Shown here: piece by piece, positions 1 to 4,878 of the stretch
Numbering within the stretch: the first letter of the stretch is position 1
How the letters are laid out: every line of letters starts with the position of its first letter
Assembly (NCBI RefSeq): GCF_001983105.1
Contig: NZ_MOMC01000037.1
Coordinates: 19,396 to 24,513 of the forward strand
DNA: 5,118 nucleotides
From: Pseudofrankia asymbiotica
GTDB lineage: Bacteria; Actinomycetota; Actinomycetes; Frankiales; Frankiaceae
Direction: 5' to 3'
Translations under genes and position numbers: made by a program
The notes under the pieces: model-generated
The model's input: only the letters and a program-made list of their open reading frames with translations
Told to the model about the DNA's origin: nothing
Databases searched by the model: none

Positions 1-96
1 TCACCATTGTGCCCGAGTTGATTTTCACTGCGACCGGGTCTACCACCGTTTGCGCGGACGTCGCACGGCCTGGTAGCACTTGGTCGCAACGCACCA

Positions 97-102
97 TATC
101 CT
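97..102 (+). promoter_or_regulatory. Weak candidate -10 box upstream of the DUF4388-like gene
   Basis: TATCCT fits the actinobacterial TANNNT -10 pattern and lies 42 nt upstream of the ATG at 145, which would give a 5' leader of about 35 nt. No good -35 hexamer sits at 17-18 nt upstream; the nearest TTG-containing hexamer (TTGGTC, 80-85) is too close. The rest of 1-144 shows no convincing gene and appears to be an intergenic leader. Confidence 0.25.
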
Positions 103-144
103 TCCCCCTGTTCGCTGTCACTGGCATGAGGGGGGTGGAACGCG

Positions 145-1005
145 ATGGGCGTGGGCACCGCCTCGGATGGTTATGTTCTTCTGGACGTATTGTCCCGGCT
201 GGCCGAGGAACGTTTCTCCGGGACGCTGTGGACCGAAGGAGCGCTGGTTGGGGGAACGGTCGTCCTGAGTTCCGGCCTGCTGGTCGCCGCCGACACCCCG
301 GTCGCCCCGGGCGTGGAGTTCCTGCTGCTGGCGTCAGGACGGATATCTCGCGAGGACTGGGGTGACGCCCTCGCCAGGGCCGCCCCTGAGGGCAGGCTGC
401 GCGCCGAGCTGGTCGAACGCGGCCTGATCGGCGACGCGTCCGTGCAGGTGGTGACCCAGACGGCCGCGATGGACGCCCTGTTCGCACTGGCGCTCGCGGA
501 CGTGTTCGCGTGCGTGCCCAATCCGGGCGTCGCCGACCCGCTCATTCCGCTCGCCCCGGGGATGGATGTCGGCCGGGTGGTCCGGGAGACCCGGCGCCGG
601 CTGGCGGTCGCGTCCGGGTGGCGTGGGCTGGGCCTGCACGCGCGAGCCCACCCGCGGACCACGGCGGCGGCCCCACCTATAGACGAGGGCCGCGCGGAGA
701 TCCTGGCACAGGTGAACGGCCGGCGGACGGTCAGCGACCTCGCCTTCCTGCTCGGGCGCGGCCTGTTCGCCGTGATGTTCGACATGGCGCTGCTCCACCG
801 AGATGGGCAGATCGCCTTCGACCAGCCCCAGCCGGCCGTGTCGAGTGCCCTCTCCTGGCCCGGTCACCCCGACGACGGACCACCGCTGGTCGTCTCGAGG
901 CTCCCGAACGGCGAGGCCGAAGACCTGGGCACGCCCGCGGACCCCGCCAATCCACCTACCCGCCGACGGCCGAAATCCCGCCGAGGAGCGCGCGGCTCCA
1001 GGTGA
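145..1005 (+). CDS. DUF4388/PATAN-like regulatory protein with winged-helix-like C-terminal segment
   Basis: The product has 286 residues and is probably a cytoplasmic signalling or regulatory protein. Residues 10-75 have the DUF4388 (PATAN-like) look: a leading helix (VLLDVLSRLAEERFSGTL), then short strands with an SSGLLVAA turn, then a LLLASGRIS segment. Residues 80-125 form a second helical block containing LVERGLIGD and ALFALALADVFA. A basic helix (DVGRVVRETRRRLA, 141-154) leads into 183-226 (EILAQVNGRRTVSDLAFLLG...DGQIAF), which resembles the winged-helix-like tail of many DUF4388 proteins. Residues 227-286 look disordered and end in an Arg/Lys-rich tail. The start is supported by an in-frame TGA at 127-129 and a G-rich Shine-Dalgarno (AGGGGGG, 129-135) 9 nt before the ATG. 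No signal peptide or membrane helix is visible. The family assignment is by pattern only; partner and target are unknown. Confidence 0.8.
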   Translation: MGVGTASDGYVLLDVLSRLAEERFSGTLWTEGALVGGTVVLSSGLLVAADTPVAPGVEFLLLASGRISREDWGDALARAAPEGRLRAELVERGLIGDASVQVVTQTAAMDALFALALADVFACVPNPGVADPLIPLAPGMDVGRVVRETRRRLAVASGWRGLGLHARAHPRTTAAAPPIDEGRAEILAQVNGRRTVSDLAFLLGRGLFAVMFDMALLHRDGQIAFDQPQPAVSSALSWPGHPDDGPPLVVSRLPNGEAEDLGTPADPANPPTRRRPKSRRGARGSR

Positions 1006-1051
1006 CTAACCATCCACGACAAAGCCTGAACAGGCGTCCGGGATGGCTAGT
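1005..1051 (+). terminator. Compound hairpin directly after the stop codon
   Basis: An outer stem pairs ACTA-a-CCATCC (1005-1015) with GGATGG-c-TAGT (1041-1051): ten base pairs with one mismatch. Inside it is a perfect GCCTG/CAGGC hairpin (1024-1028 with 1031-1035). It begins at the last base of the upstream stop codon. This position suits a transcription end or 3'-stabilising structure. There is no U-tract, and the stem is only moderately GC-rich, so a role as a terminator is an inference. Confidence 0.45.
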
Positions 1052-1073
1052 GGATGACTAACGGAATGACTAA
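1041..1073. repeat. Three imperfect 11-nt tandem repeats
   Basis: The units are GGATGGCTAGT (1041-1051), GGATGACTAAC (1052-1062) and GGAATGACTAA (1063-1073). A related GGTGACTAACC lies at 1001-1011, overlapping the stop of the upstream gene. The first unit also forms the right arm of the compound hairpin at 1005-1051. Function is unknown; 11-nt spacing would place copies on one face of the helix. Confidence 0.5.
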
Positions 1074-1123
1074 ATTTTCCGCCCGTTGGTTCCGGGACCC
1101 CTGGTCCACATCTATGACCCCAG

Positions 1124-1142
1124 TTCCCGCGCCTCACGGGAA
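1124..1142. repeat. Perfect 6-bp inverted repeat with 7-nt loop
   Basis: TTCCCG (1124-1129) pairs with CGGGAA (1137-1142). It is one of several adjacent hairpins in the convergent gap; the neighbouring GGACC/GGTCC (1095-1107) has a 3-nt loop. No downstream U-tract is present, so it is listed as structure only. Confidence 0.5.
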
Positions 1143-1151
1143 GTCGGAACT

Positions 1152-1190
1152 CCACGAACCGTGGGTAAAAGCGTGGGTAAACCACGGGTA
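1152..1190. repeat. Cluster of CCACG/CGTGG arms with duplicated CGTGGGTAAA
   Basis: CGTGGGTAAA occurs at 1160-1169 and, 12 nt later, at 1172-1181; ACGGGTA at 1184-1190 is a partial third copy. CCACG at 1152-1156 and 1182-1186 lies in inverted orientation on either side, giving CCACG-aac-CGTGG and CGTGG-gtaaa-CCACG. The two direct repeats are therefore flanked symmetrically by their own inverted cores. A protein-binding cluster or folded RNA could explain this; neither is shown. Confidence 0.5.
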
Positions 1191-1357
1191 CAGACTGGCG
1201 CACCGCCACGGCGGCGCATCACAGGTCACGCGTCACGCCTTCATGCCGTCAGGCCGACCAGGCCGGACGTACGACCGAGGCAGGCCGGAGTAACAAACCC
1301 CCTGAGCCAGGCCGGTGGCATCCGGTCCGCACGAATCACCATTCAGTCCACCGGCTC

Positions 1358-1438
1358 GCGGAGCCCGCCGCGCCGGCCCTGGCCGCGGAGGCCGCCGCGC
1401 CGACCTGGCCGCGGAGCCCGCCGCGCCGGCCCGCGGCC
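1358..1438. repeat. Three GC-rich 26-28 nt tandem repeats
   Basis: Units lie at 1358-1384 (27 nt), 1385-1410 (26 nt) and 1411-1438 (28 nt). Each begins GCGGAG and contains GCCGCGCCG, and each ends in GGCC. A fragment of a fourth unit starts with GCGGA at 1439 and runs into the stop codon of the minus-strand gene. The changing length is not a multiple of three, which argues against coding. Units 1 and 3 end in a GGCC/GGCC stem with a 2-3 nt loop next to GCGG, so the array could form serial hairpins at the 3' end of the Rieske gene. Confidence 0.75.
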
Positions 1439-1443
1439 GCGGA

Positions 1444-2349
1444 TCACCGCCGGCCGGTCAGCACCCGGTCGGGCGCCGGGTCGACGGGGTTGGCTCGCAG
1501 CGCCCGGACCTCCGAGCGGCGCAGCTCGACCCGCCCCGCGTTCTCGCGGACCTCGTACACCGGCTGCGGGCGGGTCGCCGGGCCCCGGACGACCTCACCG
1601 GAGGCCAGCGCGAACCGGCTCGCGTGCCACGGGCACACCACGCAGTCCCCGTCGCGTTCGCCATCGGCCAGCGGGCCGCCCCGGTGGGTGCAGCGGTTAC
1701 CAATCGCGACGATCTGACCGTCGACCCTGGTCAACAGCACCGACACCCCGTCGACGTCGACCTGCCGCAGGGCCGTGGTGACCTCGCTGGCCGCCAGCAC
1801 GTCTGTCCAGTCGGTCGGGCCCCGCTGGAACGCGGTCGTGTCGACCCCCACCCCCAGCGCGTGGGCGAGGTGGCCTCCGAGCCATCCGCCGACGCCGAGA
1901 GCGGTCGCCCCCGCGAGACCGGCGACCAGCCCACTCGCGCCGTGCCGCCGCTGCCACCAGGACGTCGCGTAGCTCGCGATGCCGACGATGTTGGATGCCG
2001 CGTGCACGAGCCCGACCCGGCGCTCGGCGCCCTCGGTGTCGAGCCAGTCCGACCATCCGGCCGCCGCGGCGGGGGCGGCGGAGAGCAGCCCGAACCCGAT
2101 GAGCCGCCGCGCGGCCGGGCGCAGGCCTGGATCACCGGTGAGGTCCAGCACGGTCGCGCTCAGCAGCGTCCCCGCCGGTACGAGAACGGCCGCGGGGTGC
2201 AGCGGATGCCCGAGCTGCCGGCCACTCAGGAGATCCCGCAACCGTTCCGAGCGCAGTGCCGCGGACCAGAGCGCGGCGGCGCGCCCAGCGACCGGGTCAA
2301 GTCCCCGCTCCTGCTCGACGCGCTCGAGTACCCGTTCGGACACGCGCAT
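1444..2349 (-). CDS. DUF2231 membrane domain-Rieske [2Fe-2S] fusion protein
   Basis: The protein has 301 residues from the chosen start. Residues 48-52 are HPLHP, the hallmark of DUF2231. Four hydrophobic segments follow at about 53-70, 80-100, 112-132 and 138-160. Residues 177-278 form a Rieske domain: C220-T-H222 and C239-P-W-H242 supply the two Cys and two His ligands expected for a [2Fe-2S] cluster, followed by SRFALASGEV. The role is probably single-electron transfer by a membrane-anchored ferredoxin-like module; partner and substrate are unknown. The ATG at 2349 is preceded by AAGAGG 6 nt upstream, and the membrane domain starts shortly after. The open frame extends upstream to 2475, but that part is Arg/Pro-rich and runs into non-coding tandem repeats. 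The gene is divergent from the phoD-like gene. Such fusions occur in actinobacteria; the domain assignment is firm, the function is not. Confidence 0.9.
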   Translation of the reverse strand: MRVSERVLERVEQERGLDPVAGRAAALWSAALRSERLRDLLSGRQLGHPLHPAAVLVPAGTLLSATVLDLTGDPGLRPAARRLIGFGLLSAAPAAAAGWSDWLDTEGAERRVGLVHAASNIVGIASYATSWWQRRHGASGLVAGLAGATALGVGGWLGGHLAHALGVGVDTTAFQRGPTDWTDVLAASEVTTALRQVDVDGVSVLLTRVDGQIVAIGNRCTHRGGPLADGERDGDCVVCPWHASRFALASGEVVRGPATRPQPVYEVRENAGRVELRRSEVRALRANPVDPAPDRVLTGRR

Positions 2350-2441
2350 ATCAACCTCTTCGTGAGATACCCGCTCCTGACCCAACGGCCATGGCCACTG
2401 GCGCCGCGCCGCGGCTCGATCGACCACCGGCGGATACCCGC

Positions 2442-2536
2442 GCTCGCGTCTCGTACACGGGCTCACGTCTCGCACGCGCCCAGATCTCGCACACGCTCAC
2501 GCTCGCGTCTCGCACACGCGCTCAGATCTCCGAACG
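2442..2536. repeat. Five imperfect ~19-nt tandem repeats in the divergent promoter region
   Basis: The shared core TCTCGCACACGC appears exactly at 2485-2496 and 2508-2519. Variants start at 2449 (TCTCGTACACGG), 2468 (TCTCGCACGCGC) and 2527 (TCTCCGAACG). Core-to-core distances are 19, 17, 23 and 19 nt. Units 1, 2 and 4 begin GCTCRCG. Units 3 and 5 instead carry CAGATCTC (2481-2488 and 2523-2530), exactly 42 bp apart, close to four helical turns. Repeated sites at about two turns upstream of a promoter suggest cooperative binding by a regulator, an inference. Units are too short and lack spacers, so this is not CRISPR. Confidence 0.75.
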
Positions 2537-2538
2537 AA

Positions 2539-2555
2539 CGGATCGCACAGATCCG
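2539..2555. promoter_or_regulatory. Perfect inverted repeat, candidate operator of the phoD-like gene
   Basis: CGGATC (2539-2544) and GATCCG (2550-2555) flank the 5-nt spacer GCACA. The element covers the place where the -35 hexamer would lie for the candidate -10 box at 2564-2569, a classical position for a repressor or activator site. If the transcript starts near 2576-2579, this element is outside the mRNA and acts as DNA, not RNA. No regulator is identified. Confidence 0.5.
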
Positions 2556-2563
2556 GCTTCGTC

Positions 2564-2569
2564 TAGTCT
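2564..2569 (+). promoter_or_regulatory. Candidate -10 box for a leaderless phoD-like transcript
   Basis: TAGTCT fits TANNNT and ends 9 nt before the GTG at 2579, so transcription would begin at or within a few bases of the start codon. No purine-rich Shine-Dalgarno lies in 2560-2578, which fits leaderless translation, common in actinobacteria. A recognisable -35 is missing; the inverted repeat at 2539-2555 occupies that place. Confidence 0.45.
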
Positions 2570-2578
2570 GCTGGACTT

Positions 2579-4264
2579 GTGACCCCTGATGGCGCCGCCG
2601 AACGCCCACGCCCCGATCGGCGCTCTCTCCTGCTTGGCGGCCTGGGCCTCGGAGGCGCGGCGCTGGCGGCGGTGGGCCTCGCCGCCTGCGGCGGCTCCGA
2701 TGACGCCTCGCCGCCCGCGCCCGCGACCCTGCGCGCGCCCACTCCCATTGCCGGAGTGACGGACGGGGTCTTCGGCCTCGGGGTGGCGAGCGGTGATCCG
2801 CTGCCCGACGGCGTGATCCTCTGGACCCGCCTCGCGCCGAAACCCACCGAGGGTGGCGGGATGCCGGCCCGCGACATCCCCGTCGACTGGCAGGTCGCCA
2901 CCGACACGGACTTCCGCTCGGTGGTGCGGGCCGGGACTGAGACCGCGCGCGCGGCGCTCGCGCATTCGGTCCACGTCGACGTCCGCGGCCTCGAGCCGGG
3001 GCGGGACTACTACTACCGGTTCCGTGCCGGCTCGGTGCTGAGCCCGATCGGCCGCACCCGGACGGCGGCGGCGCCGGGCGCCGGCCCGGAGGCGGCAGGC
3101 GGATCGCTGGCGTTCGCCCTCGTGTCCTGCCAGGACTTCCAGAACGGCTACTGGCCGGCGTTCGACGCGATCGCCGCGGACCGGCCGGACCTCGTCGTAC
3201 ACGTCGGCGACTACATCTACGAGTACGACCCGGACAGCAAGTTCCCGGACCGGCGGCACACCACCCCGCGGACTCCCGGCCTCGACCAGCTCCAGACCCT
3301 GGCCGACTACCGCAATCGCTACGGTCAGTACAAGACGGACCCGGCGCTGCAGGCCGCCCACCTGGCCGCGCCCTGGATCGTCACCTGGGACGACCACGAG
3401 GTCGAGAACAACTACGCGAACCTCACCGACGAGATCGGCGACACCGGGGCACGCCACCAGGACCCCGCGGCGTTCGCCCGCCAGCGCGCCGCCGCCTACC
3501 AGGCGTACTACGAGCACATGCCGATCCGCGCCAGGCTGAACCCGGGCTCCCCCGATTTCCAGATCTACCGTCGGCTCGCGTTCGGCAGCCTGGCGACGCT
3601 CAACGTCATGGACACCCGGCAGTACCGCACGCCCGCGCCGGGCAGTGATCCGAGTGCCATCGGCGCCGCCGCCCTGGGCGGCGCCAACACGGGTGGCACG
3701 ATGGCCGGCGCCGAGCAGGAGCGGTGGCTGCGGACGGGGCTGGACGCCTCCCGCACCCGGTGGAACCTGATAGCGCAGCAGACGATGATGGCGCAGCTCG
3801 ACGGCCAGCTGCCGGGCGGGGACGGGCAGACGCTGACGAACCTCGACCAGAACGACGGCTACCGCCCCTACCGGCGCCGCGTGCTGACCGGCGTGCGCGA
3901 CAGCAAGGCCCGCAACCCGGTGGTGCTGTCCGGGGACCTGCACTGCGCGTGGGTGAACGACCTGCGGGTCGACTTCGACCAACCGGAGACGCCGGTCGTC
4001 GCCACCGAGTTCGTCTGCACCTCCATCAGCTCGGCGTTCTTCCTCATCAGCGATGACTTCGTCCGTGACAACAACGCCCGATTCAACCCGCATGTCCGGT
4101 ACTTCCGCGGCGACCGCCGCGGCTATACCCGCATCCGCGTGACACCCGCGGAATGCCGCGCCGACCTGCGGGTCGTCGCCGACATCTCCCGCCGCGACTC
4201 CCCGGTCACCACCGACGCGACCTGGGTCATCGAGGATGGCCGCCCCGGCGCCCAACCAGCCTGA
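2579..4264 (+). CDS. phoD: PhoD-family alkaline phosphatase/phosphodiesterase, Tat-exported lipoprotein
   Basis: The 561-residue product should hydrolyse phosphate esters (phosphodiesters or monoesters) outside the cell. The N-terminus has twin arginines (D13-R14-R15-S-L-L-L), a hydrophobic stretch to residue 36 and a lipobox L34-A-A-C37, so Tat export and lipid anchoring are predicted. Residues 63-165 match the PhoD N-terminal beta domain (VASGDPLPDGVILWTR). From about 178 the metallophosphatase domain follows: S183-C184-Q, G210-D211-Y-I-Y214, W270-D-D-H-E-V-E-N-N-Y279, M344-D-T-R-Q-Y and S451-G-D-L-H455. C184, D211 and Y214 match the ligand pattern of Bacillus subtilis PhoD, where Cys and Tyr bind Fe3+ beside Ca2+. 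Start: an in-frame TAG at 2564-2566 and the need to keep the twin arginines leave only the GTG at 2579, with no Shine-Dalgarno. Length is normal for the family. Substrate preference cannot be read from the sequence. Confidence 0.95.
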   Translation: MTPDGAAERPRPDRRSLLLGGLGLGGAALAAVGLAACGGSDDASPPAPATLRAPTPIAGVTDGVFGLGVASGDPLPDGVILWTRLAPKPTEGGGMPARDIPVDWQVATDTDFRSVVRAGTETARAALAHSVHVDVRGLEPGRDYYYRFRAGSVLSPIGRTRTAAAPGAGPEAAGGSLAFALVSCQDFQNGYWPAFDAIAADRPDLVVHVGDYIYEYDPDSKFPDRRHTTPRTPGLDQLQTLADYRNRYGQYKTDPALQAAHLAAPWIVTWDDHEVENNYANLTDEIGDTGARHQDPAAFARQRAAAYQAYYEHMPIRARLNPGSPDFQIYRRLAFGSLATLNVMDTRQYRTPAPGSDPSAIGAAALGGANTGGTMAGAEQERWLRTGLDASRTRWNLIAQQTMMAQLDGQLPGGDGQTLTNLDQNDGYRPYRRRVLTGVRDSKARNPVVLSGDLHCAWVNDLRVDFDQPETPVVATEFVCTSISSAFFLISDDFVRDNNARFNPHVRYFRGDRRGYTRIRVTPAECRADLRVVADISRRDSPVTTDATWVIEDGRPGAQPA

Positions 4265-4299
4265 CCGTCGCAGGGCAGGATTACCTCTGGCGGTCTCCA

Positions 4300-4373
4300 C
4301 ACTCGCCCTCTCGCGGGAGTGCGACCCCCGCGCCCTGGGAACGACGATCGCGGGGCGCGCGCCGCGTCCCCGC
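4300..4373 (+). terminator. Two weak hairpins after the phoD-like gene
   Basis: CACTC-g-CC (4300-4307) can pair with GGGAGTG (4315-4321) with one bulged base, and GCGGGG (4350-4355) with CCCCGC (4368-4373) across a 12-nt loop. They sit in the 158-nt gap (4265-4422) before the small membrane protein gene. No U-tract follows either. In sequence this GC-rich, such pairings can arise by chance, so read-through into the next gene is equally possible. Confidence 0.25.
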
Positions 4374-4409
4374 CCGCCCGGCTACCGGCCGGCCCGGGCC
4401 AGGACGACC

Positions 4410-4414
4410 GGAGG
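4410..4414 (+). promoter_or_regulatory. Shine-Dalgarno that fixes the start of the small membrane protein
   Basis: GGAGG ends 8 nt before the ATG at 4423. It selects this start over the in-frame ATG at 4435 and over the open frame upstream, which overlaps the end of phoD. Confidence 0.75.
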
Positions 4415-4422
4415 TGCGCGAG

Positions 4423-4728
4423 ATGGTCAGGGCGATGAACGAAGGCGACACCGCGGCGGTGGCCGACGAGCACCCGGCGAGGCCGGATGCCAGCCTGGCC
4501 GGACAGTTCGCGGCTCGGCCGGAGGCGACCCAGGGGGCCAGAGCGCATCCGCATCACCGGGGAAACGCGGGCTCGTGGGCCGCTGTCACGATGATCATAA
4601 TCGGGTTCGCGCTCGGCGCGTTCGCGCTGCCGACGCACTCGATCGTCCTGTGGATCGCGACGGGCGCCGCCCTGGTCGTCGGTGGCATCCTGGCGCTCTG
4701 CTTTCGGATCATGGACCAGGTGCACTGA
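4423..4728 (+). CDS. Small two-helix membrane protein, HGxxPAAW-like
   Basis: The product has 101 residues. The N-terminal 44 residues are polar and probably cytoplasmic. A His-rich patch (H42, H44, H45) precedes G47-N-A-G-S-W52-A-A-V, then two hydrophobic helices at about 54-70 and 73-95 joined by a short PTHS turn. The tail is FRIMDQVH. The layout (His/Gly motif, W-x-x-V, two helices with a GG near the end of the second) resembles the small actinobacterial HGxxPAAW membrane proteins, often found near tryptophan biosynthesis genes. The motif here is degenerate: the Pro is replaced and an Arg follows the last His. No trp gene is visible in this window. The strong ribosome binding site and the terminator 7 nt after the stop support a real gene. 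Function is unknown; it may share a transcript with the phoD-like gene 158 nt upstream. Confidence 0.8.
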   Translation: MVRAMNEGDTAAVADEHPARPDASLAGQFAARPEATQGARAHPHHRGNAGSWAAVTMIIIGFALGAFALPTHSIVLWIATGAALVVGGILALCFRIMDQVH

Positions 4729-4735
4729 CGCTTCT

Positions 4736-4778
4736 GCCAGGAAAGGGGCGCGCCGCGTCGGCGCGCCCCTTTCCTGGC
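4736..4778. terminator. Perfect 19-bp hairpin, probable bidirectional terminator
   Basis: The arms at 4736-4754 and 4760-4778 are perfectly complementary around the 5-nt loop GCGTC. The centre is GGGGCGCGCC/GGCGCGCCCC and the outer part includes GGAAA/TTTCC. It lies 7 nt after the stop of the small membrane protein gene and 65 nt beyond the stop of the minus-strand dehydrogenase, so it can end both transcripts. No long U-tract follows on either strand, which is usual for actinobacterial stem-type terminators. Confidence 0.9.
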
Positions 4779-4793
4779 CGGCGGCTCGGAGCG

Positions 4794-4820
4794 GAAACGA
4801 AGGAGCAAGACAGTCGTTTC
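4794..4820 (-). terminator. Second hairpin downstream of the dehydrogenase gene
   Basis: GAAACGA (4794-4800) is perfectly complementary to TCGTTTC (4814-4820), with a 13-nt spacer. On the minus strand it begins 23 nt after the dehydrogenase stop codon and precedes the large hairpin. An alternative pairing, GTCGT/ACGAC (4813-4817 with 4824-4828), competes with it. A transcription-end role is an inference. Confidence 0.35.
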
Positions 4821-4821
4821 T

Positions 4822-4878
4822 GGACGACCTTTGACACGCCTGCCTACGGCTTGAGGACGACCTTGACGCAGTCGTCCT
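4822..4878. repeat. Direct repeat across the dehydrogenase stop codon, with an inverted repeat in the coding end
   Basis: GGACGACCTTTGAC (4822-4835, outside the gene) repeats GGACGACCTTGAC (4855-4867, inside it) with a one-base indel, 33 nt apart. The inner copy is also the left arm of a perfect 8-bp inverted repeat, AGGACGAC/GTCGTCCT (4854-4861 with 4871-4878), inside the codons for the last residues (CVKVVL). A small tail duplication after which the outer copy decayed would explain it, as would chance in GTC-rich coding. Confidence 0.45.

Larger units (their letters stand above)
1006..1443. other. Convergent intergenic region, apparently non-coding, rich in inverted repeats
   Basis: This 438-nt gap separates two genes that converge on it. 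Open frames cross it, but none has a Shine-Dalgarno, a recognisable protein pattern or consistent codon bias. It holds a run of separate hairpins: 1005-1051; GGACC/GGTCC at 1095-1107; TTCCCG/CGGGAA at 1124-1142; CCACG/CGTGG at 1152-1164 and again at 1172-1186; CCGCC/GGCGG at 1203-1214. GTCACGC is tandemly duplicated at 1225-1238. CAGGCCG recurs four times between 1250 and 1314. GC-rich tandem units follow at 1358-1438. No tRNA, known riboswitch or att site was recognised. Confidence 0.6.
2350..2578. promoter_or_regulatory. Divergent control region between the Rieske and phoD-like genes
   Basis: This 229-nt region separates two divergent start codons and so should hold both promoters. On the plus side it contains a tandem repeat array, an inverted repeat and a candidate -10 box, listed separately. 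On the minus side I see the ribosome binding site of the Rieske gene but no convincing -35/-10 pair. GATACCCGC is repeated directly at 2366-2374 and 2433-2441. Confidence 0.65.

Noticed and set aside
9..785. Other frames overlapping the DUF4388-like gene on both strands
   Set aside because: Arg/Pro/Gly-rich shadows without domains; the 145-1005 frame has the ribosome binding site and a recognisable fold pattern.
1054..1293. Short plus-strand frame in the convergent gap
   Set aside because: No Shine-Dalgarno, no family resemblance, and it runs through a series of inverted repeats. The overlapping minus-strand frame (1006-1209) is no better.
2350..2475. N-terminal extension of the Rieske protein
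   Set aside because: The added 42 residues are Arg/Pro-rich and lack similarity to the domain. Their start lies in the tandem repeat array, and the ATG at 2349 has a good ribosome binding site.
2461..2530. PHO boxes (PhoP sites) upstream of phoD
   Set aside because: GCTCACG at 2461 and 2495 and GCTCAGA at 2520 only partly resemble the Streptomyces GTTCA-type direct repeat, and the spacings (34 and 25 nt) do not fit its 11-nt register.
2442..2536. CRISPR array
   Set aside because: The units are imperfect, about 19 nt, contiguous and without unique spacers; no cas gene is present.
1315..2589. Plus-strand open frame of 424 codons across the Rieske gene
   Set aside because: It is the complement of a gene with intact Rieske and DUF2231 motifs, runs through two tandem repeat arrays and has no ribosome binding site.
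2522..4300. Long open frame (592 codons) on the minus strand across the phoD-like gene
   Set aside because: It is antisense to a clear PhoD protein, has Arg/Gly/Val-rich low-information composition and no recognisable domain. Long antisense frames are common in high-GC DNA.
4153..4422. Longer version of the small membrane protein starting inside phoD
   Set aside because: The upstream part overlaps the phoD coding end in another frame and is Arg/Pro-rich. GGAGG at 4410-4414 points to the ATG at 4423.
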